A stretch of 64,000 nucleotides of DNA from Afipia sp. Lineage in GTDB: Bacteria; Pseudomonadota; Alphaproteobacteria; Rhizobiales; Xanthobacteraceae. The stretch is from NCBI GenBank assembly GCA_017308575.1, contig JAFKEQ010000001.1, positions 434,001 through 498,000 of the forward strand. Reading direction: 5' to 3'. The notes below the pieces were generated by a model that had not been told where the DNA came from, did no database searches, and saw only the letters and a list, made by a program, of their open reading frames with translations. Below, one piece after another: positions 1-11,057 of this stretch. The position numbers were made by a program, and so were the translations under genes. Numbering within the stretch: the first letter of the stretch is position 1; each line of letters begins with the position of its first letter.

Positions 1-417
1 GCGGAGATGGAAAACCTGCGCAAGCGCACCGCGAAGGAAGTCGCGGACGCGCGCACCTACGGCATTACCGCGTTCGCGCGGGACGTGCTCGACATCGCCG
101 ACAACCTGCAGCGCGCGCTGGATGCCGTGCCTGCGGAAGCGCGTGAAGCCGCCGATGCCGGTCTGAAGGCGCTGATCGAAGGCGTCGAGATCACCGAGAA
201 GTCGCTGCACAAGGCGCTGGAGAAGAACGGCGTCTCGAGGCTCGATCCGCAGGGTGAAAAGTTCAATCCGAACTTCCATCAGGCGATGTACGAGGTGCCC
301 GATGCGTCGGTGCCGTCGGGCACTGTCGTGCAGGTGGTGCAGGGCGGTTATACCATCGGCGAGCGCGTGCTGCGCCCGGCGCTGGTCGCGGTATCCAAGG
401 GCGGCGCGAAGGCCTGA
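1..417 (+). CDS. grpE: GrpE nucleotide exchange factor, C-terminal part (5' end outside window)
   Basis: GrpE releases ADP from DnaK and so drives the chaperone cycle in the cytoplasm. The frame is open at base 1, so the N-terminus lies upstream of the window; about 138 residues are visible. The start of the fragment is the end of a long charged helix ([16 protein letters not shown], then [16 protein letters not shown]), followed by the compact beta domain with [13 protein letters not shown] and the terminal [19 protein letters not shown], all typical of GrpE. dnaK and dnaJ follow 2.9 kb downstream, separated by two unrelated genes, so grpE is close to but not in one operon with them. Stop is TGA at 415-417. 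Confidence 0.96.
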   Translation, partial: AEMENLRKRTAKEVADARTYGITAFARDVLDIADNLQRALDAVPAEAREAADAGLKALIEGVEITEKSLHKALEKNGVSRLDPQGEKFNPNFHQAMYEVPDASVPSGTVVQVVQGGYTIGERVLRPALVAVSKGGAKA

Positions 418-503
418 ACGCATAGACCTCCGCGTTTTTGAGGATTGCCGAAACAGGCCGTTAACGGCTCCGCACTAGCGTCGGCCCGCATTTGGGCTGA
501 CGC

Positions 504-2024
504 ATGGCGATCCTGCTTGATCATGAAACCCGCCGGACCGGAGCGCTGCGGCTTGGCCGCGGCGCTGCGGTCTGGCTGCTGCTGGCCGGCGTGCTCGCCA
601 CGGCGGTTCTGTTGCGTCATCTGGTTCCCGCCAACAACGATGTGAGCTGGCTGCTGACCGCGGCGGAGCAGGTTCTCGCGGGCAAGACGCTCTATCGCGA
701 TGTGATCGAAACCAATCCGCCGATTGCGGTCTTCGCCTATGTTCCGGCTATCGTGATCGCCCGCGCGCTCGGCGTCGCCGCCGAGCCGGTGGTCGATGCG
801 CTGATGTTTGCGGCGATGTTCGTTTCGCTTGGCTGCACCGCGTCGATCCTGCGGCGCTCGCAGCGGCTGCGCGACTTGCAAAATCCCCTGCTGCTGGCAC
901 CTGCGCTGGCGATCCTTGCGATGTTGCCGACGCAGGAGTTCGGCCAGCGCGAACATATCGCGCTGATCGCGAGCCTGCCGTTCTTTGCCGCCCTCATGCT
1001 GCGGGTCAACGGCGAGACGCCGGTGCGCTGGGAGATCGTGGCCGCCGGACTCGGTGCCGGCATCATGCTCGCCTTCAAGCCCTATTTCATTCTCGCATTC
1101 GTCTGCGCGGTGGTTGCGGCTGCGCTGCTGTGCCGGTCATGGCGCATCATGTTCGTTCCGGAAAACTGGATTGCGGGCGTTGCGGTGCTTGCCAATGTTG
1201 TCTGCATCGCCACGCTGTTCCCGGAATTTTTCACCGTGGTGTTGCCCGTCGCGCGCGATGTCTACGTGCCGGTGGGGCGCAAGTGGTCGTTCATGATCGA
1301 GACCAAGGGCGCGGCGTGCTGGTTCGGCGTGCTGCTTGCGATCCTTCTGCTGCAATACGATCGCCGCGATCGCGCCATCGCGGTGCTGGTCGCGGGCTCG
1401 GTCGGCTTTGCCGTGGCCTTCTTCGTCCAGCGCAAGGGCTGGCCGTATCATTCCTATCCGATGATCGCGCTGGCCTTTCTTGCGGCGCTGGCCGCGGTCG
1501 CCTCATACCGTTTCGAAGCGCGGCGGCTGGCGGGGATAAGCGCAGCCTCCGCGCTGATCGTTCTGTTCGGTATCGGAATGGCCTGGTTCACCGAAACATT
1601 CACCGGGCAAATCCTTGAGCCATCTATCGCCCGCCAGGGTGATCGGCCGGTGATTCTGGCGATCACAAGCGAGCCGGGCATCGGTCATCCGGCGGTGCGG
1701 GCGCTCAAGGGCACATGGGTGTCGCGGGAATCGAATCTCTGGATCACGGCGCATGTCGATTACATGAAGCGCCATGGCCTGATTCAGCCGGACATGGCCG
1801 AAACGCTCGGCAACTATGCGGCGCAGGAGCGGGCCTGGCTGATCGAGGACATCAAGCGACAGCCGCCCACGGTCGTTCTGGTCGACAACAAGAACGGCCG
1901 ATGGGGCGAATGGATCGCCGCCGACGCCGAACTGGCGGCGCTGTTGAAGCCTTACACGAAGGCCGACAACGTTCGCGGCGTCGATATTCTGGTCCGACCC
2001 GGCGCGGCGGCTACTTCCCGCTGA
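504..2024 (+). CDS. Polytopic inner-membrane protein, glycosyltransferase GT-C-like topology
   Basis: A 506-residue integral membrane protein with about ten hydrophobic segments. After the first segment (LLLAGVLATAVLLRHLV) comes a short periplasm-like stretch with NNDVSWLLTAAEQVLAGKTLYRD and the motif ETNPPIAVF. An early acidic/Asn-rich loop after TM1 and a 'PP' motif recall lipid-dependent GT-C transferases of the ArnT/PMT type, but I cannot identify catalytic residues with certainty. The C-terminal 110 residues form a soluble tail. Its 3' end overlaps the convergent gene on the minus strand by 14 bases. No function is assigned; a role in cell-surface glycan transfer is inference from topology only. 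Confidence 0.75.
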   Translation: MAILLDHETRRTGALRLGRGAAVWLLLAGVLATAVLLRHLVPANNDVSWLLTAAEQVLAGKTLYRDVIETNPPIAVFAYVPAIVIARALGVAAEPVVDALMFAAMFVSLGCTASILRRSQRLRDLQNPLLLAPALAILAMLPTQEFGQREHIALIASLPFFAALMLRVNGETPVRWEIVAAGLGAGIMLAFKPYFILAFVCAVVAAALLCRSWRIMFVPENWIAGVAVLANVVCIATLFPEFFTVVLPVARDVYVPVGRKWSFMIETKGAACWFGVLLAILLLQYDRRDRAIAVLVAGSVGFAVAFFVQRKGWPYHSYPMIALAFLAALAAVASYRFEARRLAGISAASALIVLFGIGMAWFTETFTGQILEPSIARQGDRPVILAITSEPGIGHPAVRALKGTWVSRESNLWITAHVDYMKRHGLIQPDMAETLGNYAAQERAWLIEDIKRQPPTVVLVDNKNGRWGEWIAADAELAALLKPYTKADNVRGVDILVRPGAAATSR

Positions 2025-2964
2025 TGCCGTCGCGGACCGCGCGGAAGCGCGGAAACGCCTTCGGCCAGTCGTCACGCGTCGAGCTGGCGATGATCCGCAT
2101 CGAAGAGCTGCCGCCGAACCGCAGCCACTGCACCACCGTCACCGGCGTGTCGTCCTTGCCCGCGACGCCTTCAAGGCGCGTCTCGTAACCGGGCGTGCCA
2201 TCGATCCGCATCGGCTCATTCCCCGTGAGGCGCATGTTACGGATACCCGGAATGGTGCGGGCGGCCTGTTCGGCGAAGCGTGCGCGGTCGTCCGGTTTGT
2301 CCGGTGCCGCGGTCACCAGGCCGATCACCATGTAGGGCGCGCCGTCGAGCGTGGTGTCTTCGGTGCCGTCGGTCAGCAGGATCGACGCGCGCGGCGCCAG
2401 CGTGCGCACCGTCTTGAAATCGGCGAGATCGCCGACCTTGAACGGCAGGAGGCCGAGCTGCTCCTCCACCGGCACCTCCGTGCGCACCGCGGCGGTGGCC
2501 AGCATCTTGCGCATCGCATCGTCGCTCAGCGGCTTGGCGGCATCGTCGCGCGACTGGGCGATGATGTAGCCGGTGAACTTGCCGCCGCCGGAGACGATCA
2601 CCGAATACATCCGCACGGCAACGGCGCCGTCCTTGCCGGAATCGGAGGTGATGAAGGCCTTGCCGGCGGCGGTCTCGAACGGCTCGGGCTTGCTGCCGGG
2701 TCCGGCGGGCTTGCCGTCCTTGAGCGCGGTCTCGACGGCCTCGAAAGCCGCGGTGGGAATTTCCGCGATGCCGACCTTGACCTTTCGGTCCTCGGATTCG
2801 AAGCCCTGGAATTCGGTGGCGACGGCCAGTCCCTCGGCGGGCACGAGGCCGACGCGGGCGCCGGGCGGAAACACCGGATCGGCGGCCAGGGCAGGACTGA
2901 TGGCGGGGCCGGTCGCGGTGGCGGCGAAGGCGGCGAGGGCGAGAATGCGGGCGATCGTTTTCAT
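2011..2964 (-). CDS. Secreted hypothetical protein
   Basis: A 317-residue protein with a clear signal peptide (MKTIARILALAAFAATATG, cleavage probably after SPALA). I chose the ATG at 2964, not the longer frame, because it starts exactly at the signal peptide and has an AGG-type ribosome site (CAGGTCTC) just upstream. The mature protein has no cysteines or motifs I recognise. The pattern of short beta strands and lysine/glycine-rich turns suggests a periplasmic beta-rich fold. It is convergent with the membrane protein on the left and divergent from dnaK on the right. Function unknown. Confidence 0.8.
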   Translation of the reverse strand: MKTIARILALAAFAATATGPAISPALAADPVFPPGARVGLVPAEGLAVATEFQGFESEDRKVKVGIAEIPTAAFEAVETALKDGKPAGPGSKPEPFETAAGKAFITSDSGKDGAVAVRMYSVIVSGGGKFTGYIIAQSRDDAAKPLSDDAMRKMLATAAVRTEVPVEEQLGLLPFKVGDLADFKTVRTLAPRASILLTDGTEDTTLDGAPYMVIGLVTAAPDKPDDRARFAEQAARTIPGIRNMRLTGNEPMRIDGTPGYETRLEGVAGKDDTPVTVVQWLRFGGSSSMRIIASSTRDDWPKAFPRFRAVRDGISGK

Positions 2965-3276
2965 GAGACCTGACTGATGCCCTATTGAGGCGGTTTGGTG
3001 GATACGGGCCGGACTGTTTCCGGTGCGGGGCGCGGGATCAACCCCCGATTCGTTGCAAATTGACGCATTCATCTTTGGCGGCCTTGCGGGCGTCCCGCGC
3101 GCCGTCCACGGAGTTCATTTTCCCGGCCATTTACAAGGGTTCAGTCCTTGCGGCCCCATGCCCCCCTCCTATATGAGGCGGAGCATCGCGACGTCGCGAA
3201 GTTTTGATACTGGGGGTTCGGATTGGTGCGCCGTCAGGGCCCAGCCAACCTGCCGCAAAAAGAAGGACTGCAGACC
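2965..3276. other. Intergenic region between secreted protein and dnaK
   Basis: About 310 bases with no gene. The right half carries the RpoH-type promoter and leader of dnaK, and the left end carries the promoter side of the minus-strand secreted protein. No repeat of the families described elsewhere is present. Confidence 0.6.
3147..3174 (+). promoter_or_regulatory. Candidate sigma-32 (RpoH) promoter of dnaK
   Basis: CTTG (3147-3150), a 17-base spacer, then CCTATAT (3168-3174). This matches the CTTG / CCTATAT pattern of alphaproteobacterial RpoH promoters and lies about 100 bases before the dnaK start. The match is by eye; no transcription start is known from the sequence. Confidence 0.65.
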
Positions 3277-5178
<1,902 letters not shown>

Positions 5179-5189
5179 CCGTGTACGGC

Positions 5190-5216
5190 AAGCCTCCTCC
5201 CGCGTGGAGGAGGCTT
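5190..5216 (+). terminator. Strong hairpin between dnaK and dnaJ
   Basis: A perfect 11-base-pair stem (AAGCCTCCTCC / GGAGGAGGCTT) with a 5-base loop (CGCGT). There is no T-run after it (CGTCACC follows). It therefore looks like an mRNA-processing, stabilising or partial-termination hairpin that may lower dnaJ expression relative to dnaK, not a full intrinsic terminator. Confidence 0.7.
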
Positions 5217-5268
5217 CGTCACCGCACCAGATCTCTCATAATTCAGACTCGCATGTCCCAGATCAGCC

Positions 5269-6405
5269 ATGTCTAAGGCCTGTTATTACGAGACGCTGGA
5301 AGTCGAACGCTCGGTCGATGAAGCCGGTTTGAAGTCGGCCTTCCGCAAACTCGCCATGAAGTGGCATCCGGACAAGAATCCGGGCGACCCGTCCTGCGAG
5401 CACAAGTTCAAGGAAATCTCCGAGGCTTACGAGATCCTCAAGGACGGCAACAAGCGCGCCGCCTACGATCGTTATGGCCATGCCGCGTTCGAGCAGGGCG
5501 GCGGCATGGGTGGCGGCCATGGCTTCGGCGCCGGCTTCGCCTCGTCCTTCTCCGACATTTTCGAAGACCTGTTCGGCATGGCCGGACAGCGCGGCGGCCG
5601 GGGCGGCCGCGAGCGCGGCGCGGACCTGCGCTACAACATGGAAATTTCGCTGGAGGAGGCTTTCTCCGGCAAGACCGCGCAGATCAACATTCCCGTCGCG
5701 GTGACCTGCGAAACCTGCTCCGGCACCGGCGCCAAGCCCGGCACCAAGCCCAAGACCTGCTCGATGTGCGGCGGCGCGGGCCGTGTCCGTCAGGCTCAGG
5801 GCTTCTTCACCCTCGAGCGCACCTGCCCGGGCTGTCAGGGCCGCGGCCAGATGATCGAGACGCCGTGCACCGCCTGCTCGGGTCAGGGCCGCGTCCAGAA
5901 GGAACGCACGCTGTCGGTCAACATTCCGGCGGGCGTCGAGGACGGCACCCGGATTCGTCTGGCCGGCGAGGGCGAAGCGGGCGTGCAGGGCGGCCCCGCG
6001 GGCGATCTCTATATTTTCCTCTCGGTCTCGGCCCACCAGTTCTTCCAGCGCGACGGCGCCGATCTGCACTGCCGCGTGCCGGTCTCCATGGTGACCGCGG
6101 CGATGGGCGGCGAGTTCGAAGTGCCGACCATCGACAAGGGCAAGACCAAGGTGAAGGTGCCGTCCGGCACCCAGTCGGGCCGCCGCTTCCGTGTCGGCGG
6201 AAAAGGCATGCCTGTGCTGCGTTCGCGGCAGGCGGGAGATATGTACGTCCAGGTTGTGGTCGAAACCCCGCAAAACCTGACCAAAAAGCAGAAAGAACTG
6301 CTGGCGGAGTTCGAGAAGCTGTCGAACGGCGATACCCAGCCGGAAGCCTCGGGCTTCTTCAAGACTGTCAAGGACTTCTTCGGAACCCGCGCCAATACGC
6401 CCTAG
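5269..6405 (+). CDS. dnaJ: Co-chaperone DnaJ (Hsp40)
   Basis: 378 residues, a full-length type I DnaJ that delivers substrates to DnaK and stimulates its ATPase. The J domain carries HPD at residues 33-35 inside [15 protein letters not shown] Gly/Phe-rich segment follows ([18 protein letters not shown]). Four zinc-binding CxxCxGxG repeats lie at residues 147-208 ([32 protein letters not shown]). The C-terminal substrate domains are intact and end in [12 protein letters not shown]. It lies 90 bases after dnaK, with a hairpin in the gap, and probably forms a heat-shock operon with it. Confidence 0.99.
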   Translation: MSKACYYETLEVERSVDEAGLKSAFRKLAMKWHPDKNPGDPSCEHKFKEISEAYEILKDGNKRAAYDRYGHAAFEQGGGMGGGHGFGAGFASSFSDIFEDLFGMAGQRGGRGGRERGADLRYNMEISLEEAFSGKTAQINIPVAVTCETCSGTGAKPGTKPKTCSMCGGAGRVRQAQGFFTLERTCPGCQGRGQMIETPCTACSGQGRVQKERTLSVNIPAGVEDGTRIRLAGEGEAGVQGGPAGDLYIFLSVSAHQFFQRDGADLHCRVPVSMVTAAMGGEFEVPTIDKGKTKVKVPSGTQSGRRFRVGGKGMPVLRSRQAGDMYVQVVVETPQNLTKKQKELLAEFEKLSNGDTQPEASGFFKTVKDFFGTRANTP

Positions 6406-6562
6406 CGCAGTGGCGCGCCGGGGGCGGTTGCCTTGACGGTTTTTGCTTGCGTCTGTACCCCTTTGTGAAGGAAATTTGACCACCGGCCCCGCCGGTCTCC
6501 GCTGTCGCGGTCTTCCTCCGAAGACCGTCACTTCACTGGTTAGTACTTCAGTGGTTCGTACA

Positions 6563-7162
6563 ATGGCGCCTCAATCCTCCGCGCGTGCGTTGAAGAAGCC
6601 GCTTCGTCTCGATGACGAAGTCCGCTTCCTCCGCTCATGGATTGAAAAGCCGCTGCACATGGGCGCGGTGATGCCGTCCAGCAAGGTGCTGGCCCGCACC
6701 GTCGCCCGTTATGTCGATCCGCACTCCACAGGTCCCGTCATCGAACTCGGTCCCGGCACCGGCGCGCTCACCGATGCGCTGATCGCCCATGGCGTGGCCG
6801 AAAAGCGCCTCGTGCTGGTGGAATTCGATCCCGGCTTCTGTGCGCTGCTGCGCGAGCGCTATCCGCAGGCCACCGTGGTGCAGGGCGATGCCTACAATCT
6901 CGACCAGACGCTTTCGGAAATGAAGGAGCCCGCGGCTGCGGTCGTCTCCGGCCTGCCGCTGGTCACCAAGCCGATGATGATCCGCATGAAGCTAATGCGC
7001 GATTCCTTCCACAAGATGGAGCCGGGCGCGCCCTTCATCCAGTTCACCTATTCCGTCGCGCCGCCGATTCCCAAATCGCTGCCGGGCGTCCGCACCGAAG
7101 CCTCCGAGCGGATCTGGATGAACCTGCCGCCCGCCCGGGTCTGGGTGTATCGGAAGGGATAA
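6563..7162 (+). CDS. pmtA: Phospholipid N-methyltransferase (PE to PC methylation)
   Basis: A 199-residue class I SAM methyltransferase. The glycine-rich SAM motif is VIELGPGTGA at residues 59-68, followed by an acidic residue at the end of beta 2 (LVLVEFDPGF). The N-terminal RFLRSWIEKPLHMGAVMPSS segment and the late SGLPLVTKP motif are characteristic of Sinorhizobium-type PmtA enzymes that methylate phosphatidylethanolamine to phosphatidylcholine. I start it at ATG 6563; a longer frame from 6443 adds 40 residues that do not look like this family. From memory, pmtA of Bradyrhizobium also lies downstream of dnaKJ, which supports the call. The 157-base gap after dnaJ leaves room for its own promoter. 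Confidence 0.85.
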   Translation: MAPQSSARALKKPLRLDDEVRFLRSWIEKPLHMGAVMPSSKVLARTVARYVDPHSTGPVIELGPGTGALTDALIAHGVAEKRLVLVEFDPGFCALLRERYPQATVVQGDAYNLDQTLSEMKEPAAAVVSGLPLVTKPMMIRMKLMRDSFHKMEPGAPFIQFTYSVAPPIPKSLPGVRTEASERIWMNLPPARVWVYRKG

Positions 7163-7326
7163 ACCTCGTTGCAGCCCCGTCAGACGCTCGGGCCGATTGC
7201 AACACCAATTGTATCCCAAACGAATTCAGCCCGGTTATTTGCTGGCATTTTCCTCCATGGAGGCAGTAGAAGTACCCGGAGACGGACCACTGTATTTTAA
7301 ATCCGACACCGCGTGAGGATGCTTCG

Positions 7327-8118
7327 ATGCCGGAAGCTGCTGGACATGGATTTGTGTCGGACGCTTCTTTCGAAATACCGCAATACATTCCGAAAAGCGC
7401 ATGGCTCGGACATGGACCATTCGCGTTCTGGCTTGTCGAAAATCTAAAGCCTTCGACGTTTGTGGAGCTCGGAACCCATTACGGGTATTCCTATTTTTGC
7501 TTCTGCCAGCAAGTTCTCAAGCGCGGGCTTCCAACCCAATGTGCCGCCGTTGACCTGTGGATGGGCGACGAACATGCGGGCTTTTACGGCGAAGACGTAT
7601 TCAACACGGTCAAAAAAATAAACGAGCAGAACTACAGCGGGTTTTCCCGTCTTATACGTTCAACCTTTGCAGGTGCGGTCAGCAATTTCGAAGACGGGTC
7701 AATCGATCTTCTTCATGTCGACGGGCGTCATCGGTACGAGGACGTAAAGGAAGATTTTGAGACATGGCGTCCGAAGTTATCGGACCGGGCTGTTGTTTTA
7801 TTCCATGATACCCAGGTGAAAGCGGGTGATTTCGGAGTGTTTCGTTACTGGTCTGAGATTGCCAAAGGCAATCCGAGCTTTGAATTCATGCATCAATATG
7901 GCCTCGGCGTACTAGGTGTTGGGAAAAAGTTACCGGCGCCATTAAAGGCTTTGTTCGACGCGCCGGCTCAGACGGCCAACGCCATCAGAGCATCGTATGA
8001 AAGGCTTGGACTTGCTCTTGCCGGCAAACGGATGAGCCGCGTCGAAGCTTGTCCCTGTGGGTCGGGCAAGCGTTTCAAGCATTGTCATGGTCAGTTCATG
8101 ACCGCGTTACCGGCCTAA
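7327..8118 (+). CDS. Class I SAM methyltransferase with C-terminal SEC-C zinc motif
   Basis: 263 residues. The N-terminal two thirds resemble the Methyltransf_24 family: FVELGTHYGYSYFCF as the SAM loop, AAVDLWMGDEHAGFYG, then IDLLHVDGRHRYEDVKEDF and VVLFHDTQV. The last 22 residues hold ACPCGSGKRFKHCHG (C242, C244, C253, H254), the SEC-C zinc finger known from the SecA C-terminus. Base composition is distinctly lower in GC than the neighbours (28 of 60 in bases 7741-7800, against 46 of 60 in 8461-8520), with rare T/A-ending codons. This suggests acquired DNA. In other bacteria such methyltransferases sit in sugar or cephalosporin-hydroxylase-like clusters; the substrate here is unknown. Confidence 0.75.
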   Translation: MPEAAGHGFVSDASFEIPQYIPKSAWLGHGPFAFWLVENLKPSTFVELGTHYGYSYFCFCQQVLKRGLPTQCAAVDLWMGDEHAGFYGEDVFNTVKKINEQNYSGFSRLIRSTFAGAVSNFEDGSIDLLHVDGRHRYEDVKEDFETWRPKLSDRAVVLFHDTQVKAGDFGVFRYWSEIAKGNPSFEFMHQYGLGVLGVGKKLPAPLKALFDAPAQTANAIRASYERLGLALAGKRMSRVEACPCGSGKRFKHCHGQFMTALPA

Positions 8119-8123
8119 GCGCC

Positions 8124-8705
8124 ATGGCCGCGCTGAAAATCCTTGTCATTCCCGGCTCATTGCGAACCGGCTCGTTCAATGCGCGGCTTGCGGCGGTGGC
8201 TGCCAAGGAACTGGCGCTGCTCGACGTGCAGGTCACGCTGATCTCGCTCGCGGATTATCCGCTGCCGATCTACGACGGCGACCTTGAAGCGAGGTCCGGC
8301 CCGCCGGACGCGGCCTACGATCTCAAGCGCATGATCGCCTCGCATCACGGCGTGCTCATCGTCACGCCGGAATACAATTCATCGGTGCCGCCGCTGCTCA
8401 AGAACGCGATCGACTGGGCGACCCGTGCGCGCGACCGCAACGAAACGCTCGGCCAGGCATTCCGCGATCGCGCCTTCGCCATCGCCGCCGCGTCCGGCGG
8501 AAAGTTCGGCGGGCTGCGGGCGCTGATGGCGCTGCGCCAGATTCTGGCGCTCGGCTGCGGCGCGACGGTGATTCCGAAACAGATGGCGCTGTCCTTCGCC
8601 GATCAGGCCTTCGACGAGATGGACCGCCTGAAAGAGCCCGGCGATGCGGAGATGCTGCGTGGAACGCTCCGCCAGCTGATCGATGTCGCCCAACAGATGA
8701 TGTGA
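8124..8705 (+). CDS. NADPH-dependent FMN reductase family protein
   Basis: 193 residues with a flavodoxin-like fold. The phosphate loop [12 protein letters not shown] at the N-terminus and the flavin-contacting [17 protein letters not shown] are typical of the NADPH-dependent FMN reductase / chromate or quinone reductase group (YieF/ChrR-like). The ATG at 8124 is preferred to an upstream in-frame start because [12 protein letters not shown] begins directly with the first beta strand. The stop overlaps the region of the pyrF start, so the two are probably cotranscribed. The actual electron acceptor cannot be told from sequence. Confidence 0.88.
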   Translation: MAALKILVIPGSLRTGSFNARLAAVAAKELALLDVQVTLISLADYPLPIYDGDLEARSGPPDAAYDLKRMIASHHGVLIVTPEYNSSVPPLLKNAIDWATRARDRNETLGQAFRDRAFAIAAASGGKFGGLRALMALRQILALGCGATVIPKQMALSFADQAFDEMDRLKEPGDAEMLRGTLRQLIDVAQQMM

Positions 8706-8710
8706 GAGCC

Positions 8711-9418
8711 ATGAAGCCAGCCCCCATTCCGTCCCGCGACCGCCTGATCGTGGCGCTCGATCTCTCCAGTGTGGAAGCCGCCGAAGCGCTGATCGAGCGG
8801 ATCGGCGACAGCGTCACCTTCTACAAGATCGGCTACCAGCTCGGCTATGCCGGCGGCCTGTCGCTGGCCGCGAAGCTGGCTGACCGCGGCAAGAAGCTGT
8901 TCATCGATTTCAAGCTGCACGACATCGGCAACACCGTGTCGAAAGGCATCGAGAGCATCGCCAAGCTGGGCGCGACTTTCGCGACCGTGCATGCCTATCC
9001 GCAGACCATGAAGGCCGCGGTGGATGCGCGCGGACCGTCGCTCAAGATTCTCGCCGTGACGGTGCTGACCTCCTACGACGAGGACGATCTGCATGCGGCG
9101 GGCTATCGCCTCGGCATTTCGGAGATGGTCGAGGCGCGCGCGCTGCAGGCGCAGGCGCTCGGCGTCGACGGTCTTGTCTGCTCGGGCGAGGAAGTCGCCA
9201 CCGTGCGCGGCATTGTCGGCCCGCAGATGGCGCTGGTGACGCCGGGCATTCGCCCCGCGGGTTCTGCGGTGGGCGACCAGAAGCGCGTCATGACGCCGGG
9301 CCGCGCCATTGCGTCCGGCGCGGATTATCTCGTGGTCGGCAGGCCGGTGGTGGACGCCGTCGATCCGAAGGCTGCGGCGGAGATGATCGTCGCCGAGATT
9401 GTCGAAGCGGGCGGTTAG
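8711..9418 (+). CDS. pyrF: Orotidine 5'-phosphate decarboxylase
   Basis: 235 residues; converts OMP to UMP, the last step of de novo UMP synthesis. The TIM barrel shows LIVALDLSS at strand 1, the catalytic Lys-Asp array in [13 protein letters not shown], and the phosphate-binding VTPGIRP and VVGRPV motifs. The ATG at 8711 is chosen; a GTG at 8702 overlapping the preceding stop codon would add three residues and cannot be excluded. Tight spacing to the FMN reductase gene suggests one transcript. Confidence 0.97.
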   Translation: MKPAPIPSRDRLIVALDLSSVEAAEALIERIGDSVTFYKIGYQLGYAGGLSLAAKLADRGKKLFIDFKLHDIGNTVSKGIESIAKLGATFATVHAYPQTMKAAVDARGPSLKILAVTVLTSYDEDDLHAAGYRLGISEMVEARALQAQALGVDGLVCSGEEVATVRGIVGPQMALVTPGIRPAGSAVGDQKRVMTPGRAIASGADYLVVGRPVVDAVDPKAAAEMIVAEIVEAGG

Positions 9419-9431
9419 TCGTGTAGTCCGT

Positions 9432-9550
9432 GTCCCGGGCGCGATGCAATGCGCAGCGTTGCTTCGCAGACCCGGGACCGTACAGATTGGTGTTTGCAAA
9501 GGCCCCGGCTCTGCGGAGCGGCACTTCGCGCCGCACCGCGTCCGGGGCAA
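9432..9550. repeat. Palindromic repeat family A, copy 1
   Basis: About 120 bases made of GC-rich inverted blocks: GTCCCGGGCGC at one end, CAGACCCGGGACCG in the middle, CCCCGGCTCTGCGG, and CGCGTCCGGGGC at the other end. The same blocks recur at 11707, 15121, 26530, 27635 and 59511, each time between genes. It lies between pyrF and the DUF1330 gene. Confidence 0.8.
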
Positions 9551-9565
9551 CAAGGAGAGACATCG

Positions 9566-9871
9566 ATGGCCAAGGGTTACTGGGTCGCGCGCATCGACGT
9601 GCATGATCTCGACGGCTACAAGCGCGATTACGTCGCGCATAACGGCGCGGTGTTCAAGAAATACGGCGCGAAGTTTCTGGTGCGCGGCGGCACCCACGAG
9701 GCGCATGAAGGCCCGGCGCGCTCGCGCAATGTGGTGATCGAGTTCAAGGACTACGCGACCGCGCTCGCCTGCTATCACTCGCCGGACTATCAGGCGCTGA
9801 TCAAGGCGCGCGGGCCGTACTCCAACGGCGAGATCATCATCATCGAGGGCTATGACGGCGAGCAGCCGTAA
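9566..9871 (+). CDS. DUF1330 family protein
   Basis: 101 residues in a dimeric alpha/beta-barrel (ferredoxin-like) fold of the DUF1330 family: AKGYWVARIDVHD, YKRDYVAHNG, KYGAKFLVRGG, then VVIEFKDYATALACYHSPDYQ and the terminal GEIIIIEGYDG. The start at 9566 has a strong ribosome site (AAGGAGAG, 9552-9559) just after repeat A. The family is widespread in Alphaproteobacteria and has no established reaction. The upstream repeat separates it from pyrF, so coupling to pyrimidine synthesis is doubtful. Confidence 0.88.
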   Translation: MAKGYWVARIDVHDLDGYKRDYVAHNGAVFKKYGAKFLVRGGTHEAHEGPARSRNVVIEFKDYATALACYHSPDYQALIKARGPYSNGEIIIIEGYDGEQP

Positions 9872-9910
9872 GAACCTCAAGGCCAGCCGGGCCTGAAGAT
9901 GCTCTCCCCG

Positions 9911-9978
9911 CTCGTCCCCGCGAAAGCGGGGACCCAGCCTTCAAAGAACTGGATTCCCGCTTACGCGGGAATGAGCGG
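9911..9978. repeat. Palindromic repeat family B, copy 1
   Basis: Two short palindromes, CCCCGCGAAAGCGGGG and TTCCCGCTTACGCGGGAA, linked by ACCCAGCCTTCAAAGAACTGGA. A second copy in the opposite order lies at 41611-41697. It is intergenic between the DUF1330 gene and dapB. Confidence 0.8.
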
Positions 9979-10102
9979 TGCAGAACGCAGCCTTCCGCCT
10001 CTCTTCTTGCATGAGCCTCGATAGCCTGCATCAGGTTGCCGCCGTAGCCCTCCGCCGCTATACCGCCAGAACGAACCGAAACACCGATTTTGAGGGCTGG
10101 AT

Positions 10103-10915
10103 ATGGCCGATATGCGCCTGATCGTTGCCGGAGCCGGAGGAAAGATGGGGCGGGCGCTGATCCGCGCCATCGCCGAGACCCCCGGCGCCGTGCTCACCGG
10201 CGCGCTGGAAGCGCCGGGTTCCGAACTGCTGGGACAGGATTCCGGTCTTCTGGCCGGACTGCCCGCCAACGGCGTCGCGTTGTCGGCGGACCTGTGGGCG
10301 CTGTCGAAAGATGCCGACGGCATCCTCGATTTCACCGTGCCGGCCGCCACCATCGCCAATGTCGCCATCGCCGCCCAGCGCGGCATCGTGCATGTGATCG
10401 GCACCACCGGCCTGTCGGCGTCGGACAACGCGGTGATCCGCAGCGTCGCCTCGCAGGCGGTGGTCGTGCAGTCCGGCAACATGAGTCTCGGCGTCAATCT
10501 GCTCGCCGCGCTGGTGAAGCAGGTGGCGAAATCGCTGGACGAGGATTTCGACATCGAGATCGTCGAGATGCATCATCGCCAGAAGATCGATGCGCCGTCG
10601 GGCACCGCCTATCTGCTCGGGCAGGCGGCGGCGGAAGGACGCGGCATCGATCTGGCGGACAATTCGGTGCGTTCGCGCGACGGCTACACCGGCGCGCGCG
10701 GCCGCGGCGATATCGGCTTTGCCACCCTGCGCGGCGGCACCGCCACCGGCGATCACACCGTGATCTTCGCCGGTCCCTATGAGCGCATCGAACTGGCGCA
10801 CAAGTCGGAAGACCGGATGATCTTCGCGCGCGGCGCGCTGAAAGCGGCGCTTTGGGCGCAGGGCAAGAAGCCGGGCTTCTACACCATGGCCGATGTGCTG
10901 GGCATCGGCGCGTAA
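10103..10915 (+). CDS. dapB: 4-Hydroxy-tetrahydrodipicolinate reductase
   Basis: 270 residues; the NAD(P)H-dependent second committed step of lysine/diaminopimelate synthesis. The Rossmann motif is [13 protein letters not shown] (residues 8-20). The signature [15 protein letters not shown] contains the catalytic His and Lys. [11 protein letters not shown] and the C-terminal [14 protein letters not shown] complete the family pattern at the usual length. It is flanked by repeat B upstream and repeat C downstream, so it is probably expressed alone. Confidence 0.98.
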   Translation: MADMRLIVAGAGGKMGRALIRAIAETPGAVLTGALEAPGSELLGQDSGLLAGLPANGVALSADLWALSKDADGILDFTVPAATIANVAIAAQRGIVHVIGTTGLSASDNAVIRSVASQAVVVQSGNMSLGVNLLAALVKQVAKSLDEDFDIEIVEMHHRQKIDAPSGTAYLLGQAAAEGRGIDLADNSVRSRDGYTGARGRGDIGFATLRGGTATGDHTVIFAGPYERIELAHKSEDRMIFARGALKAALWAQGKKPGFYTMADVLGIGA

Positions 10916-10935
10916 TGGTCGCCAGAAAATAAGAT

Positions 10936-11010
10936 GTCATCGCCGGACTTGATCCGGCGATCCATCTTCTCAAAAGGATGGATGCCCGGGTCAAGCCCGG
11001 GCATGACGAT
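10936..11010. repeat. Palindromic repeat family C, copy 1
   Basis: GTCATCGCCGGACTTGATCC.. at the left and GCCCGGGTCAAGCCCGGGC ATGAC at the right form two short palindromes bounded by GTCAT and ATGAC, joined by an A/T-richer linker. Related copies lie at 21693, 25593 and 49326. It is located between dapB and gpmA. Confidence 0.8.
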
Positions 11011-11057
11011 AGAGCAAGTGTTAGAGCTTCCGGATATCATCAAGGTTGGAATTTAAA

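Noticed and set aside
504-2024. Naming the membrane protein as ArnT or a specific glycosyltransferase
   Set aside because: Topology is suggestive, but I cannot see a certain catalytic DE or DD motif and the neighbours give no pathway.
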